Below are positions 9,812 through 18,588 of a stretch of DNA of 64,000 nt, piece by piece. The notes below the pieces were generated by a model, which was given only the letters and a program-made list of their open reading frames with translations, did not search any database and was not told the DNA's origin. Where the stretch lies: assembly GCA_019635795.1 (NCBI GenBank), contig JAHBYV010000002.1, positions 1 to 64,000 of the forward strand. Direction: 5' to 3'. Source of the stretch: Rhizobiaceae bacterium. GTDB taxonomy: Bacteria > Pseudomonadota > Alphaproteobacteria > Rhizobiales > Rhizobiaceae. Within the stretch, counting starts at the first letter, position 1; each line of letters opens with the position of its first letter. The position numbers and the translations under genes are program-made.

Positions 9812-9930
9812 TGCATATTTGGCTACGCGCGCATATGTCGTGTCGAACCAATTTCCGTGCGAGGCGCGGGTAGTCCAGCATAAGAGGGTGCGCCACATTG
9901 CGAGGGCGCTCTCATTCGGAGACCAGGTGC

Positions 9931-11271
9931 ATGGCATCGGCCGCAGAACAACTAGCATCTAACCTAAATTTTGCCGCCTTCGCAAAAGCCGAAGATTTGA
10001 AGAAGCGCATCTGGTTTACGCTAGGTGCGCTGCTTGTTTATCGGCTTGGTACTTATATACCGTTGCCCGGAATTAATCCGGATGCGTTCGCGCAAGCGTT
10101 TCAGCAACAAAGCCAAGGTGTGCTTGGAGTTTTTAACGCCTTTGCTGGCGGTGCGGTTGAACGCATGGCAATCTTTGCTCTTGGTATTATGCCTTACATC
10201 TCTGCATCGATCATTATGCAGTTGATGACTTCAGTTATTCCTACCTTGGAAGCTTTGAAGAAGGAAGGCGAGCAAGGTCGCAAGGTTATCAATCAGTACA
10301 CCAGGTACGGAACTGTGCTTTTGGCGGTGGTGCAAGCATATGGCATTTCCGTAGGGTTGGAGTCGGGGCAGGGAATCGTGACTGATCCCGGCTGGTTTTT
10401 CAGGCTGTCTACGGTTATTACCTTGACCGGTGGAACGATGTTCCTGATGTGGCTCGGAGAACAGATTACTTCCCGTGGCATTGGTAACGGGATATCGCTG
10501 ATTATCTTCGCAGGCATTGTTGCTGGTCTGCCTCACGCCCTTGGTCAAACCCTTGAGCTGGGGCGCACCGGCGCCATGTCAACGGGCTTGATTCTCGGCA
10601 TTATTGTCTTGTGCGTGGTTGTTGTTGGAGCCATTGTGTTCTTTGAGCGGGCACAGCGTAGGCTGCTTATCCAATATCCCAAAAGGCAAATTGGAAACAG
10701 GATGTTTCAAGGTGATACATCCCATCTTCCGCTAAAGCTCAATACTGCGGGTGTTATTCCGCCGATTTTTGCGTCCTCGTTGCTGCTGTTGCCCGCAACC
10801 TTGGCTGGCTTTTCCAACACGACAACTTTGCCTGGATGGGCAACAACTGCACTGGCTTTGCTGGGCCACGGGCAGCCGCTCTATATGGCATTGTATGCAG
10901 CCATGATCGCGTTCTTTTGTTTCTTTTACACGGCTATTGTTTTCAATCCGAAAGATACAGCCGATCAGTTGAAGAAGCATTCGGGTTTCATCCCCGGTTA
11001 CAGGCCGGGTGAAAGAACAGCCGAGTATATTGACTATGTGTTGACCCGGATAACGGTTGTAGGTGCAATTTATCTGGTTGTTGTGTGCTTGATTCCGGAA
11101 TTTCTGATTTCATGGGCGGGTGTGCCATTTTATCTCGGAGGCACTTCACTATTGATTGTGGTGAGTGTGACGCTGGACACTGTGGCGCAAGTACAAGGGC
11201 ATTTGATTGCACATCAATACGAAGGCCTGATCAAGAAGTCTAAGCTGCGCGGGGGTAAACGAGGAAAATGA
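9931..11271 (+). CDS. secY: Protein translocase subunit SecY
   Basis: A 446-residue, ten-helix core of the SecYEG channel in the inner membrane. [20 protein letters not shown] followed by [25 protein letters not shown] matches the alphaproteobacterial N-terminus and first helix. The frame is open from 9898, but ATG 9931 has GGAG (9918-9921) at nine bases. The cytoplasmic loop near residue 250 ([16 protein letters not shown]) and the C-terminal [14 protein letters not shown] are typical. Its ATGA overlap with adk couples the two genes. Confidence 0.97.
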   Translation: MASAAEQLASNLNFAAFAKAEDLKKRIWFTLGALLVYRLGTYIPLPGINPDAFAQAFQQQSQGVLGVFNAFAGGAVERMAIFALGIMPYISASIIMQLMTSVIPTLEALKKEGEQGRKVINQYTRYGTVLLAVVQAYGISVGLESGQGIVTDPGWFFRLSTVITLTGGTMFLMWLGEQITSRGIGNGISLIIFAGIVAGLPHALGQTLELGRTGAMSTGLILGIIVLCVVVVGAIVFFERAQRRLLIQYPKRQIGNRMFQGDTSHLPLKLNTAGVIPPIFASSLLLLPATLAGFSNTTTLPGWATTALALLGHGQPLYMALYAAMIAFFCFFYTAIVFNPKDTADQLKKHSGFIPGYRPGERTAEYIDYVLTRITVVGAIYLVVVCLIPEFLISWAGVPFYLGGTSLLIVVSVTLDTVAQVQGHLIAHQYEGLIKKSKLRGGKRGK

Positions 11272-11861
11272 GGCTCATCTTGCTTGGTCCGCCCGGTGCG
11301 GGGAAGGGGACGCAGGCCCAGAGGCTGGTCGAAAAGCATGGCATACCTCAGCTGTCAACCGGGGATATGCTACGTGCTGCGGTTCATGCCGGTTCTGAGG
11401 TTGGGCTGCGTGCAAAGGCTGTGATGGATGCTGGAGAGCTCGTTTCTGATGAGATCGTGAATGCTATAGTTGCCGAGCGTATTGATCAGGCAGATTGCCA
11501 GCATGGCTTTATACTCGATGGATATCCAAGAACTCTACGCCAGGCGGATGCGGTCGAGCGGATGTTGCAAGAGCGAAATATGAAGCTCGATGCTGTTATA
11601 GAGCTGGTAGTTGATGACAAAGCGTTGGTCGGACGAATCATAAAGCGCGCCGATGACGCTAAGGCAGCAGGTCTTCCGGTAAGAAAGGATGACAATCCTG
11701 CTGTGTTTGAAGAGCGTCTCCGCGAGTACTACAAAAAAACAGCGCCGCTTACTGGCTATTATTATGCCAAAGGATGTCTGCAATCCGTAGATGGTATGGC
11801 AGCCGTCGACGAGGTTACTGGTCAAATAGAGTCATTGATTGGCAACAATAGGAATAATTAG
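11268..11861 (+). CDS. adk: Adenylate kinase (short-LID form)
   Basis: A 197-residue cytosolic enzyme that interconverts ATP plus AMP with two ADP. The P-loop [10 protein letters not shown] lies at residues 7-16. The AMP-binding STGDMLR, the DGYPRT motif and the LID region at about 120-135 follow. The LID is reduced and lacks the four-cysteine zinc site, as in many alphaproteobacteria. It overlaps secY by four bases, the classical secY-adk pairing. Confidence 0.96.
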   Translation: MRLILLGPPGAGKGTQAQRLVEKHGIPQLSTGDMLRAAVHAGSEVGLRAKAVMDAGELVSDEIVNAIVAERIDQADCQHGFILDGYPRTLRQADAVERMLQERNMKLDAVIELVVDDKALVGRIIKRADDAKAAGLPVRKDDNPAVFEERLREYYKKTAPLTGYYYAKGCLQSVDGMAAVDEVTGQIESLIGNNRNN

Positions 11862-11870
11862 CCTTCGCAG

Positions 11871-11899
11871 TTGACAGCGGCGTAGCAGTGTCCTATGTG
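11871..11899 (+). promoter_or_regulatory. Candidate sigma-70-type promoter for the alpha operon
   Basis: A consensus TTGACA (11871-11876), a 17-base spacer and TATGTG (11894-11899, 3 of 6 matches) lie in the 176-base adk-rpsM gap. Inverted repeats CCTTCGC (11862-11868) and GCGAAGG (11902-11908) flank it, so both promoter boxes lie in a potential loop. A second imperfect repeat (GCCGGCC and GGGCCGG) lies closer to rpsM. The -35 is strong and the -10 weak; function is inferred from position. Confidence 0.45.
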
Positions 11900-12037
11900 C
11901 CGCGAAGGATGTGCTGAGGCTGGCTGGCAGGTAATCTGCGTTGCCGGCCTTTTAGTTGAAATGCCTGCAAGGGCCGGGCTCCACCGGACGCAGGAAACCT
12001 AGGCGCCGAGATGTTCGGCTCATATGGAGATTTATTT

Positions 12038-12406
12038 ATGGCGCGTATAGCCGGTGTTAATATTCCCACTAATAAGCGAGTGGTGATTGCCCTTCAATAC
12101 ATCCACGGGATTGGTAAAAAGTTTGCGCAAGAGATAGTAGACAAGGTTGGAATTTCGGCTGATCGCCGCGTAAATCAGCTGACGGATAGCGAAATTCTAG
12201 CGATACGTGAGGCTATCGACAGCGGGTATCAGGTCGAGGGTGATCTGCGTCGTGATGTCTCGATGAATATCAAGCGCCTTATGGATTTGGGTTGCTATCG
12301 CGGGCTGCGCCATCGTCGCAGTTTGCCTGTCAGAGGGCAGCGGACGCATACAAATGCGCGGACTCGCAAGGGGCCTGCGAAGGCGATTGCGGGCAAGAAG
12401 AAATAA
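12038..12406 (+). CDS. rpsM: 30S ribosomal protein S13
   Basis: A 122-residue head protein that forms bridges B1a/B1b and contacts P-site tRNA through its basic tail. [20 protein letters not shown] and [20 protein letters not shown] are invariant-type blocks. ATG 12011 upstream would add nine unrelated residues. ATG 12038 has GGAG about ten bases ahead. ATA, GTA and GGA codons are frequent for such a gene. Confidence 0.97.
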   Translation: MARIAGVNIPTNKRVVIALQYIHGIGKKFAQEIVDKVGISADRRVNQLTDSEILAIREAIDSGYQVEGDLRRDVSMNIKRLMDLGCYRGLRHRRSLPVRGQRTHTNARTRKGPAKAIAGKKK

Positions 12407-12492
12407 TAGACGCAGCTTGGGGTGTCTCCCTATGCTGCCGGGTGTAGCCGCTGGTGTTACGGCGGTGCTGAGATCAGTTGGAAGGAATAACA

Positions 12493-12882
12493 ATGGCCAA
12501 AGAAGCGGGGCGCGTTCGTCGTCGTGAGCGCAAGAACATCTCTTCGGGTGTTGCGCACGTTAATTCGAGTTTTAACAACACGATGATTACGATCAGCGAT
12601 GCTCAGGGAAATGCTATCGCTTGGTCTTCAGCGGGTGCGCAGGGCTTTAAGGGGTCGAGGAAGTCGACTCCTTTTGCTGCACAGGTGGCTGCTGAAGATG
12701 TGGCAAAGAAGGCCCAGGAGCATGGAATGCGGACCCTGGAAGTGGAAGTGTGTGGTCCGGGTTCGGGGCGGGAGTCTGCTTTGAGGGCGCTTCAGGCCGC
12801 TGGTTTCACCATCACATCCATCCGCGATGTGACGCCTATTCCGCATAATGGTTGTCGCCCCCGGAAAAAACGTCGGGTGTAA
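12493..12882 (+). CDS. rpsK: 30S ribosomal protein S11
   Basis: A 129-residue platform protein at the mRNA exit. [39 protein letters not shown] and the C-terminal [16 protein letters not shown] are diagnostic. ATG 12493 follows GGAAGGAATAACA. The alternative at 12478 would include the ribosome binding site within the gene and is rejected. A 129-base spacer precedes rpoA. Confidence 0.97.
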   Translation: MAKEAGRVRRRERKNISSGVAHVNSSFNNTMITISDAQGNAIAWSSAGAQGFKGSRKSTPFAAQVAAEDVAKKAQEHGMRTLEVEVCGPGSGRESALRALQAAGFTITSIRDVTPIPHNGCRPRKKRRV

Positions 12883-13011
12883 TTAGAGTTGTTGAGTGGC
12901 TGTCTGTTTAAGCTTTGGGCTTAATGGTCCTGACATTAGGCTGCGCGACTTTGGTAGGTTTCCTGGTGGCTCGTCACGATTGGATGGTGCGAGCAAGCGG
13001 AGGGAAAGAAG

Positions 13012-14022
13012 ATGATACAAAAAAATTGGCAAGAGCTGATAAAGCCAAATAAGGTCGAGTTCAGCTCAAAGGGTCGTACTCACACAACATTGGTGGCAGA
13101 GCCGCTTGAGCGTGGGTTTGGGTTGACTTTGGGAAACGCATTGCGGCGCGTTTTGCTGTCTTCGCTGCGTGGTGCTGCCGTTACGGCGGTTCAGATTGAT
13201 GGCGTTTTGCATGAGTTTTCTTCCATTCCTGGTGTTCGAGAGGATGTCACTGACATTGTGCTCAATATCAAGGAAATCGCTATCAAGATGGAGGGCGATG
13301 GACCAAAGCGCATGGTTGTGCGCAAGCAGGGTCCTGGAGTCGTGGTAGCTGGTGATATTCAAACAGTTGGTGATGTCGAGATTTTGAATCCCGACCACGT
13401 AATCTGCACTTTGGATGAGGGTGCGGAGATTCGAATGGAGTTCACGGTTGATACTGGCAAGGGTTATGTTCCAGCCGAACGTAATCGTGCTGAAGATGCT
13501 CCGATTGGGCTCATACCGGTTGATAGTCTCTACTCTCCTGTTAGGAAAGTATCGTACAAGGTTGAGAACACTCGCGAAGGTCAGGTCCTCGATTACGACA
13601 AGCTGACAATGACCATTGAGACTAATGGCTCAGTCTCCGGAGAAGATGCTGTCGCATTTGCGGCTCGAATTTTGCAGGACCAGTTGGGTCTGTTTGTGAA
13701 TTTCGAGGAACCTCAGAAGGAGGTTGCCTCAGAGGCTGTTACTGAATTGGCATTTAACCCCTCGCTGCTTAAGAAGGTGGACGAGTTGGAGTTGTCGGTT
13801 CGCTCTGCAAACTGCCTAAAGAACGATAATATCGTCTACATTGGCGATTTGATTCAGAAAACCGAAGCTGAGATGCTTAGAACGCCCAACTTCGGCAGAA
13901 AATCGCTCAACGAGATCAAAGAGGTCATGGCCGGCATGGGGCTTCATCTTGGAATGGAAGTTCCAGATTGGCCGCCTGACAACATTGAAGAGCTCGCGAA
14001 ACGTTATGAGGACCAATACTAA
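13012..14022 (+). CDS. rpoA: RNA polymerase alpha subunit
   Basis: A 336-residue alpha subunit. The N-terminal domain (about 1-235) dimerises and scaffolds beta and beta'; it contains the [21 protein letters not shown] block. After a linker, the C-terminal domain (about 250-320: [20 protein letters not shown], then [14 protein letters not shown]) binds UP-element DNA and activators. It sits between rpsK and rplQ as in almost all bacteria. AGGGAAAGAAG precedes the ATG. Confidence 0.97.
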   Translation: MIQKNWQELIKPNKVEFSSKGRTHTTLVAEPLERGFGLTLGNALRRVLLSSLRGAAVTAVQIDGVLHEFSSIPGVREDVTDIVLNIKEIAIKMEGDGPKRMVVRKQGPGVVVAGDIQTVGDVEILNPDHVICTLDEGAEIRMEFTVDTGKGYVPAERNRAEDAPIGLIPVDSLYSPVRKVSYKVENTREGQVLDYDKLTMTIETNGSVSGEDAVAFAARILQDQLGLFVNFEEPQKEVASEAVTELAFNPSLLKKVDELELSVRSANCLKNDNIVYIGDLIQKTEAEMLRTPNFGRKSLNEIKEVMAGMGLHLGMEVPDWPPDNIEELAKRYEDQY

Positions 14023-14116
14023 ATTAGTATTGTGTCTTGCGCCGAAGGCGGTCAGGCGCGTGGATATGAACAACTGAGGCGACTAAAGCGCCCAATTAAC
14101 ACCAAGGAGAGAAGCT

Positions 14117-14548
14117 ATGCGCCACGGATTTGCTGGCCGACGCTTTGCCCGCAGCGTAAGTCATAGAAAGGCAATGTTCGCCAATCTTGCAGCTTCGCTA
14201 ATTGAGCACGAGCAGATTGTGACAACGTTGCCTAAAGCTAAGGATTTGCGGCCGATTGTAGAAAAATTGGTTACGCTCGGAAAGCGTGGCGATTTGCATG
14301 CACGTCGTCAGGTAATCGCTCAGATCGGTAACGAGCATCTAGTAAAGCGGCTTTTTGAGACCATAGCTCCGCGCTATGCTCAGCGTAATGGTGGTTACCT
14401 TCGCATAATGAAGGCCGGATTTAGGCATGGTGACAATGCCCCTCTGGCGGTTATCGAATTTGTAGATCGGGATGTTACTGCTAAGGGCGCTGCTGATCGT
14501 GCCCGCGCAGACGCGGAAGCGGATAGCATTCAGCAGGATGCAGCTTGA
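14117..14548 (+). CDS. rplQ: 50S ribosomal protein L17
   Basis: A 143-residue L17 at the tunnel exit. The core ([20 protein letters not shown] to [20 protein letters not shown]) is followed by an Ala/Asp-rich C-terminal extension of about 25 residues, common in alphaproteobacteria. Last gene of the alpha operon. No convincing intrinsic terminator follows; the next feature is tRNA-Trp, 118 bases on. In most relatives genes unrelated to the rif cluster follow rplQ. Confidence 0.97.
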   Translation: MRHGFAGRRFARSVSHRKAMFANLAASLIEHEQIVTTLPKAKDLRPIVEKLVTLGKRGDLHARRQVIAQIGNEHLVKRLFETIAPRYAQRNGGYLRIMKAGFRHGDNAPLAVIEFVDRDVTAKGAADRARADAEADSIQQDAA

Positions 14549-14606
14549 TTTAGGTCTGGTTAGATTGGTGGTTGCCTAAGTCCGATTTAGCCGAGCTGCT
14601 TTTTCG

Positions 14607-14635
14607 TTGAAAGTGCGGTTCGGTGCTTGAAATAT
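14607..14635 (+). promoter_or_regulatory. Weak candidate promoter for tRNA-Trp
   Basis: TTGAAA (14607-14612) and AAATAT (14630-14635) are separated by 17 bases, with the tRNA starting 31 bases after the -10. The -35 matches 4 of 6 bases and the -10 only 3 of 6. Position is the main argument. Confidence 0.3.
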
Positions 14636-14666
14636 GAGGTCCCCTGTGAAATGAGGGCCTATTGAT

Positions 14667-14739
<73 letters not shown>

Positions 14740-14742
<3 letters not shown>

Positions 14743-14765
14743 TTTCAAGTGCGGTCTTGAAATGG
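14740..14765 (+). repeat. Perfect inverted repeat overlapping the tRNA-Trp CCA end
   Basis: CCATTTCAAG (14740-14749) and CTTGAAATGG (14756-14765) form a perfect 10-bp stem with loop TGCGGT. The 5' arm uses the terminal CA of the encoded CCA, so the hairpin and the mature tRNA end overlap. No T-run follows. It may guide 3'-end processing or pausing; function unknown. Confidence 0.6.
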
Positions 14766-15010
14766 TGGTGCTGCAAATTGGCGTAGGGTGGTAGGCTGTT
14801 CGTTTTCGCGGGTTGTTGTCGGAAGTGACGGATCTCACTTGCTTATTGAGCGAAACCTCCCTATGTGTGTCAAAGATGCTAGGTGCGTTAAGCTATTCGT
14901 TGGCTTCACGCGCCTTTGATGCGTCCAGATTGTTCTAGGTTTTAGGATTTTCAAGTTAAACTTGGGTTTCCAATTGGAGTCAGTGATTGGCTCCTGAAAG
15001 CGGGTTCGCG
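14766..15010 (+). other. Non-coding spacer between tRNA-Trp and secE
   Basis: No credible gene is present. The spacer holds a near-palindrome CAAGTT-A-AACTTG at 14952-14964. A stem at 14976-14994 (GGAGTCA against TTGGCTCC, two wobble pairs) ends 16 bases before the secE ATG and could hide its weak ribosome binding site. I could not identify a good promoter, so secE may be read through from upstream or from a promoter too degenerate to recognise. Confidence 0.4.
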
Positions 15011-15211
15011 ATGGCACGGACAACAAATCCCTTTACCTTTGTTCAGCAGGTGAGGGGGGAAGCAGGCAAGGTCACTTGGCCATCTCGTCGTGAAACATTG
15101 ATTTCTACGGTTATGGTGTTGGTGTTCTCGCTTATTGCGATGGCCTTCTTTTTTGCTGCAGACCAAGTTATGGCGTTCGCCGTAGAAATGATTCTTGGAA
15201 TCGGTCGCTGA
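15011..15211 (+). CDS. secE: Protein translocase subunit SecE
   Basis: A 66-residue single-span form of SecE, which clamps SecY. A short cytoplasmic part with EAGKVTWPSRRETLISTVMV, the conserved amphipathic stretch, precedes one membrane helix (about residues 36-60). ATG 15011 is chosen over an upstream TTG at 14987 because MARTTNPFTFVQQVR matches relatives. It is 27 bases before nusG, the standard pairing. Confidence 0.95.
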   Translation: MARTTNPFTFVQQVRGEAGKVTWPSRRETLISTVMVLVFSLIAMAFFFAADQVMAFAVEMILGIGR

Positions 15212-15238
15212 TTGGGTGGCCATGAGGACTGATTTGAT

Positions 15239-15766
15239 ATGACGGCGCGCTGGTATATTGTTCATGCCTACTCCAACTTTGAAAAGAAGGTTGCGGAGGA
15301 TATTGAGCACAAAGCCAAACAGAAAGGCTTGACGGGGCAGATCGAAAAGATCGTCGTTCCAACTGAGAAGGTTGTCGAGGTGCGGCGCGGCAGGAAAGTT
15401 GATGCGGAGCGCAAGTTCTTCCCTGGTTACGTGTTGCTGAAGGCCAATCTAACGGACGCGGTGTTTTCCCTGGTTAAGAATACGCCCAAGGTTACCGGGT
15501 TTTTGGGGGATTCCAAACCTGTGCCGATTACTGAGGCGGAAGCACAAAGGATCCTTAATCAGGTTCAGGAGGGTGTCGATCGTCCAAAGCCTTCAGTAAC
15601 CTTCGAAATCGGAGAGCAGGTTCGTGTGTCGGACGGCCCCTTCGCTTCGTTTAACGGATTTGTTCAGGAAGTTGATCAGGAGCGGGCGCGTTTGAAAGTG
15701 GAAGTTTCGATTTTTGGCCGGGCGGTGCCTGTCGATCTTGAATTTGGACAGGTCGAGAAGGCCTGA
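15239..15766 (+). CDS. nusG: Transcription termination/antitermination factor NusG
   Basis: A 175-residue NusG that binds RNA polymerase, raises processivity and links it to Rho or the ribosome. The NGN domain (residues 1-115) starts TARWYIVHAYSNFEKKVAED and includes FFPGYVLL. A KOW domain (about 120-175) contains VRVSDGPFASFNGFVQEVDQ. Length is typical. A 142-base spacer separates it from rplK; it contains a short CCTC/GAGG stem at 15775-15788 and no clear promoter. Confidence 0.97.
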   Translation: MTARWYIVHAYSNFEKKVAEDIEHKAKQKGLTGQIEKIVVPTEKVVEVRRGRKVDAERKFFPGYVLLKANLTDAVFSLVKNTPKVTGFLGDSKPVPITEAEAQRILNQVQEGVDRPKPSVTFEIGEQVRVSDGPFASFNGFVQEVDQERARLKVEVSIFGRAVPVDLEFGQVEKA

Positions 15767-15908
15767 ATTAGAATCCTCTTAAGTGAGGTGGGGTGAGCGA
15801 TCATCCTGAAATCGGTGGGAGGCCAGTATTGCGTAGCCAGCAACCCTATCCTGACCACCAAACTGCAACCGTCGACATTGTCGGCATATTGTGAAGGCAG
15901 AGTAAGAG

Positions 15909-16337
15909 ATGGCTAAGAAAGTAGCGGGCCAGCTCAAGCTGCAGGTATCAGCAGGGTCGGCGACTCCATCGCCTCCTATTGGTCCTGCTCTTGGTCAGCG
16001 CGGCATCAATATTATGGAATTTTGTAAGGCGTTTAACGCGCAGTCTCAAGAAATGGAGAAGGGTTCGCCCATTCCTGTGGTGATCACCTATTATCAGGAC
16101 AAATCATTCACTTTTGTGATGAAGACTCCGCCTGTAGCTTACTTCCTGAAAAAGGCCGCGAAGCTGAAATCTGGTTCGAAGGAGCCTGGCAAGTCAAAGG
16201 TTGGGCAGATCGGGCGCGATGAAGTGCGCAGGATTGCGGAAGCGAAGATGAAAGACTTGAACGCCAACGACGTAGAGGCTGCCATGCGTATGGTTGAAGG
16301 CTCTGCCCGTTCGATGGGTCTGGAAGTGGTGGGCTGA
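15909..16337 (+). CDS. rplK: 50S ribosomal protein L11
   Basis: A 142-residue L11 of the GTPase-associated centre, which controls factor binding and RelA activation. The N-terminal domain has [20 protein letters not shown] followed by [12 protein letters not shown]. The C-terminal rRNA-binding domain has [20 protein letters not shown]. The thiostrepton-contact prolines are in place. Four bases separate its stop from rplA. Confidence 0.97.
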   Translation: MAKKVAGQLKLQVSAGSATPSPPIGPALGQRGINIMEFCKAFNAQSQEMEKGSPIPVVITYYQDKSFTFVMKTPPVAYFLKKAAKLKSGSKEPGKSKVGQIGRDEVRRIAEAKMKDLNANDVEAAMRMVEGSARSMGLEVVG

Positions 16338-16341
16338 GACC

Positions 16342-17040
16342 ATGGCGAAAGTATCTAAGCGCATAGCGAAGGCCCGTGAGGGTATTGACCCGAATAAATC
16401 GTATTCTTTGGAAGAGGCGATTCAGCTTCTGAAGGATAGGTCTTCGGTTAAGTTTGACGAAACGATCGAAGTGGCAATGAATCTCGGTGTTGACCCGCGT
16501 CATGCTGATCAAATGGTGCGCGGCGTCGTAAATTTGCCCAATGGCACCGGTCGTACTGTCCGTGTGGCGGTATTCGCCAAGGGCGCCAAGGCGGACGAAG
16601 CCAAGGCCGCTGGGGCAGACATAGTTGGGGCTGAAGATCTTGTCGAAATCGTGCAGAAGGGCGAGATAAATTTTGACCGGTGCATTGCGACACCGGATCT
16701 CATGCCGCTAGTCGGTCGCCTTGGCAAGGTTCTTGGGCCTCGTGGGATGATGCCGAATCCTAAAGTCGGAACAGTTACGTTGGACGTAGCTGACGCCGTG
16801 AAGGCGTCAAAGGGCGGTGCGGTCGAATTTCGTGTTGAGAAGGCTGGTATCGTTCACGCGGGTGTCGGCAAAGTTTCATTTGAAACCAATGCACTCGCGG
16901 AGAACATTCGAGCATTTACTGACGCGGTTACCAAGGCTAAGCCTGCCGGGGCTAAGGGCAATTATGTCAAGAAGGTATCGGTGACTTCTAGCATGGGACC
17001 TGGTCTCAGGTTGGATGTCGCTTCCCTGACGTTGGCGTAA
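16342..17040 (+). CDS. rplA: 50S ribosomal protein L1
   Basis: A 232-residue L1 of the mobile stalk that ejects E-site tRNA. In E. coli it also represses the rplK-rplA m[23 protein letters not shown] opens the protein. [20 protein letters not shown] in domain 2 and the C-terminal [11 protein letters not shown] are conserved. The frame is open from 16294 within rplK, but ATG 16342 fits the family. A 352-base leader to rplJ follows. Confidence 0.97.
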   Translation: MAKVSKRIAKAREGIDPNKSYSLEEAIQLLKDRSSVKFDETIEVAMNLGVDPRHADQMVRGVVNLPNGTGRTVRVAVFAKGAKADEAKAAGADIVGAEDLVEIVQKGEINFDRCIATPDLMPLVGRLGKVLGPRGMMPNPKVGTVTLDVADAVKASKGGAVEFRVEKAGIVHAGVGKVSFETNALAENIRAFTDAVTKAKPAGAKGNYVKKVSVTSSMGPGLRLDVASLTLA

Positions 17041-17392
17041 GCATCGCAAAGATCCGGTTTGGCCGGATAGAACAAGAATTCTGAACCCGGGTTTCGGGTT
17101 CAGATACCGAGGGCGAAAGCCTTCGGAATCCTGTCCGAGATTGCAGGCGGTTCCGCTTTTGGCGGGCCTTAATCCTTCGGGGCCGGCATGAGACGGGTGA
17201 CGACCGGACAATGAACCTTATTGGTTCAGATGTATGGTTCGAACCATGTTGACCTTTTGCAGCGCGTCAGAGCAGCGACGTAGCGGGAAGCGGCAGGATC
17301 CTCGAGCGCCTTTCGGGTGATCTTTTGATATCCCAAAAGGCACAAGGCAACCCGGCCCCCCGCGATAAGCAGGGGCCAACTGGAGATAGGCA
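17041..17392 (+). promoter_or_regulatory. Structured leader upstream of rplJ (probable L10 leader)
   Basis: No gene is visible in these 352 bases, but successive hairpins are: ATCCGG/CCGGAT (17052-17068), CTGAACCC/GGGTTCAG (17081-17103), CCGAGGGC-GAAA-GCCTTCGG (17107-17126), TGAACC/GGTTCA (17212-17228), the palindrome ATGGTTCGAACCAT (17234-17247) and GCCTTT-C-GGG against CCC-A-AAAGGC (17308-17341). In many bacteria the L10-L7/L12 complex binds the rplJ leader to repress translation. Position and structure fit that role, but I cannot confirm the specific binding fold. Confidence 0.6.
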
Positions 17393-17911
17393 GTGGATAG
17401 AGCGGAAAAACGCGAACTCGTCACGAGCCTGAACGACGCTTTTCAAGGCGCCGGTTCAGTCGTCGTGGCCCACTATGCCGGTATCACAGTCGCGCAAATG
17501 AATGATCTTCGCACGAAGATGCGTCATGCCGGCGGTACCGTCAAAGTTGCGAAGAACCGTCTCGCCAAAATCGCCCTTCAGGGTACTGAGTCCGAGCAGA
17601 TCATTGAGTTGTTCAAAGGACAAACATTGGTCGCTTACTCGGATGATCCGGTTACGGCACCGAAGATTGCTTCGGAATTCGCTAAGGCGAATGACAAGTT
17701 GGTCATTCTCGGTGGCGCAATGGGCGCGACTGTTTTGAATGCTGATGGTGTGAAGGCTTTGGCCTCCTTGCCGTCGCTTGATGAACTTCGCGCGCGTCTT
17801 GTCGGCATGATTTCGACGCCGGCTACACGGATCGCTCAAGTCGTTAATGCGCCCGCAGGTCAGCTTGCGCGCGTGTTTGGCGCATATGCCCGGAAGGACG
17901 AGGCGGCATGA
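17393..17911 (+). CDS. rplJ: 50S ribosomal protein L10
   Basis: A 172-residue L10, the base of the L7/L12 stalk. It starts at GTG 17393, with GGAGAT about ten bases upstream, giving [17 protein letters not shown]. The conserved [20 protein letters not shown] and [16 protein letters not shown] blocks bind the 1070 region of 23S rRNA. The C-terminal helix ahead of YARKDEAA carries L12 dimers. Codons end mostly in C or G. Confidence 0.97.
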   Translation: MDRAEKRELVTSLNDAFQGAGSVVVAHYAGITVAQMNDLRTKMRHAGGTVKVAKNRLAKIALQGTESEQIIELFKGQTLVAYSDDPVTAPKIASEFAKANDKLVILGGAMGATVLNADGVKALASLPSLDELRARLVGMISTPATRIAQVVNAPAGQLARVFGAYARKDEAA

Positions 17912-17963
17912 GGCCGTTCCTTGCTATCTAATCGTTCGAACCAAATCATTAAGGAATTGAAAA

Positions 17964-18341
17964 ATGGCTGATCTTGCTAAGATCGTGGAAGACCTTTCAA
18001 GCTTGACCGTTCTTGAAGCGGCAGAGCTTTCGAAGATGCTTGAAGAAAAATGGGGCGTATCGGCTGCGGCTCCCGTTGCCGTCGCTGCAGTTGGTGGTGG
18101 CGGTGCTGCTGCTGCTCCTGCTGAAGAAAAGACGGAGTTTGACGTCATTCTCGCGGCTTCGGGCGACAAAAAGATCGAAGTTATTAAGGAAGTACGTGCC
18201 ATCACCGGTCTTGGTCTTAAGGAAGCCAAAGACTTGGTCGAAGGTGCGCCAAAGCCGATCAAGGAAGGCGCTGCGAAAGCTGACGCCGAGAAGATCAAGG
18301 CTCAGCTCGAAGCAGTTGGTGCTAAGGTCGAACTGAAGTAA
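17964..18341 (+). CDS. rplL: 50S ribosomal protein L7/L12
   Basis: A 125-residue acidic stalk protein present in several copies per ribosome; it recruits translational GTPases. The N-terminal dimerisation part (1-35), the Ala/Gly-rich hinge (about 36-55) and the C-terminal domain with [20 protein letters not shown] and [16 protein letters not shown] are all clear. AAGGAATTGAAAA precedes the ATG. Seven bases after the stop a strong hairpin begins. Confidence 0.97.
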   Translation: MADLAKIVEDLSSLTVLEAAELSKMLEEKWGVSAAAPVAVAAVGGGGAAAAPAEEKTEFDVILAASGDKKIEVIKEVRAITGLGLKEAKDLVEGAPKPIKEGAAKADAEKIKAQLEAVGAKVELK

Positions 18342-18347
18342 TTGGTG

Positions 18348-18387
18348 CCGAGGCTGGCAGACTATGGCTTGCCAGCCTCGGGATTTT
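18348..18387 (+). terminator. rplL-rpoB attenuator hairpin
   Basis: A perfect 12-bp stem (18348-18359 with 18370-18381) around a 10-base loop is followed by GATTTTGT. The short T-run suggests a leaky terminator. In E. coli an attenuator in this gap lowers rpoBC transcription relative to the stalk genes. The same role is inferred here. Confidence 0.65.
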
Positions 18388-18396
18388 GTAACTTGA

Positions 18397-18442
18397 AACC
18401 TTTTTCCTGATAGTCGGATGCGACCATCAGGAAACAGGTTTT
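18397..18442 (+). promoter_or_regulatory. Second long hairpin in the rplL-rpoB gap
   Basis: TTTCCTGAT (18403-18411) pairs with ATCAGGAAA (18426-18434). The stem continues after a small bulge with AACCT (18397-18401) and AGGTT (18436-18440), then TT. It lies 16 bases behind the attenuator hairpin. It may be a processing site separating the rplL and rpoB messages, as an RNase III site does in E. coli. Function inferred. Confidence 0.5.
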
Positions 18443-18588
18443 CGCCCATTTCTGGGATGCGGGTCAGTTTCGCAGCTTGGAAGGGATGGCGGTGAATGTG
18501 CCCCATAGGGCAGCATCTAATGCAAGGCGCGGTTCTCCCGGCGCGCCCCAAGAGGTTAGGCCCCCGGAGGCTAAGGCAAGGAGCGACG

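Noticed and set aside
13816-14073. Small minus-strand frames opposite rpoA and other ribosomal genes
   Set aside because: None has a ribosome binding site, domain or independent spacing. They mirror conserved genes.
14549-14640. Intrinsic terminator after rplQ
   Set aside because: Only short imperfect pairings (TAAG/TTAG, AGC/GCT) precede the TTTTT at 14600. No stable stem can be drawn.
17234-17247. GGTTCGAACC in the rplJ leader as part of a tRNA T-arm
   Set aside because: No acceptor stem, D-arm or anticodon arm can be built around it. It is better read as a palindrome in the leader.
18496-18588. 31-codon upstream extension of rpoB
   Set aside because: The sequence is Pro/Arg-rich and unlike any RpoB start, whereas ATG 18589 has a strong AAGGAG.
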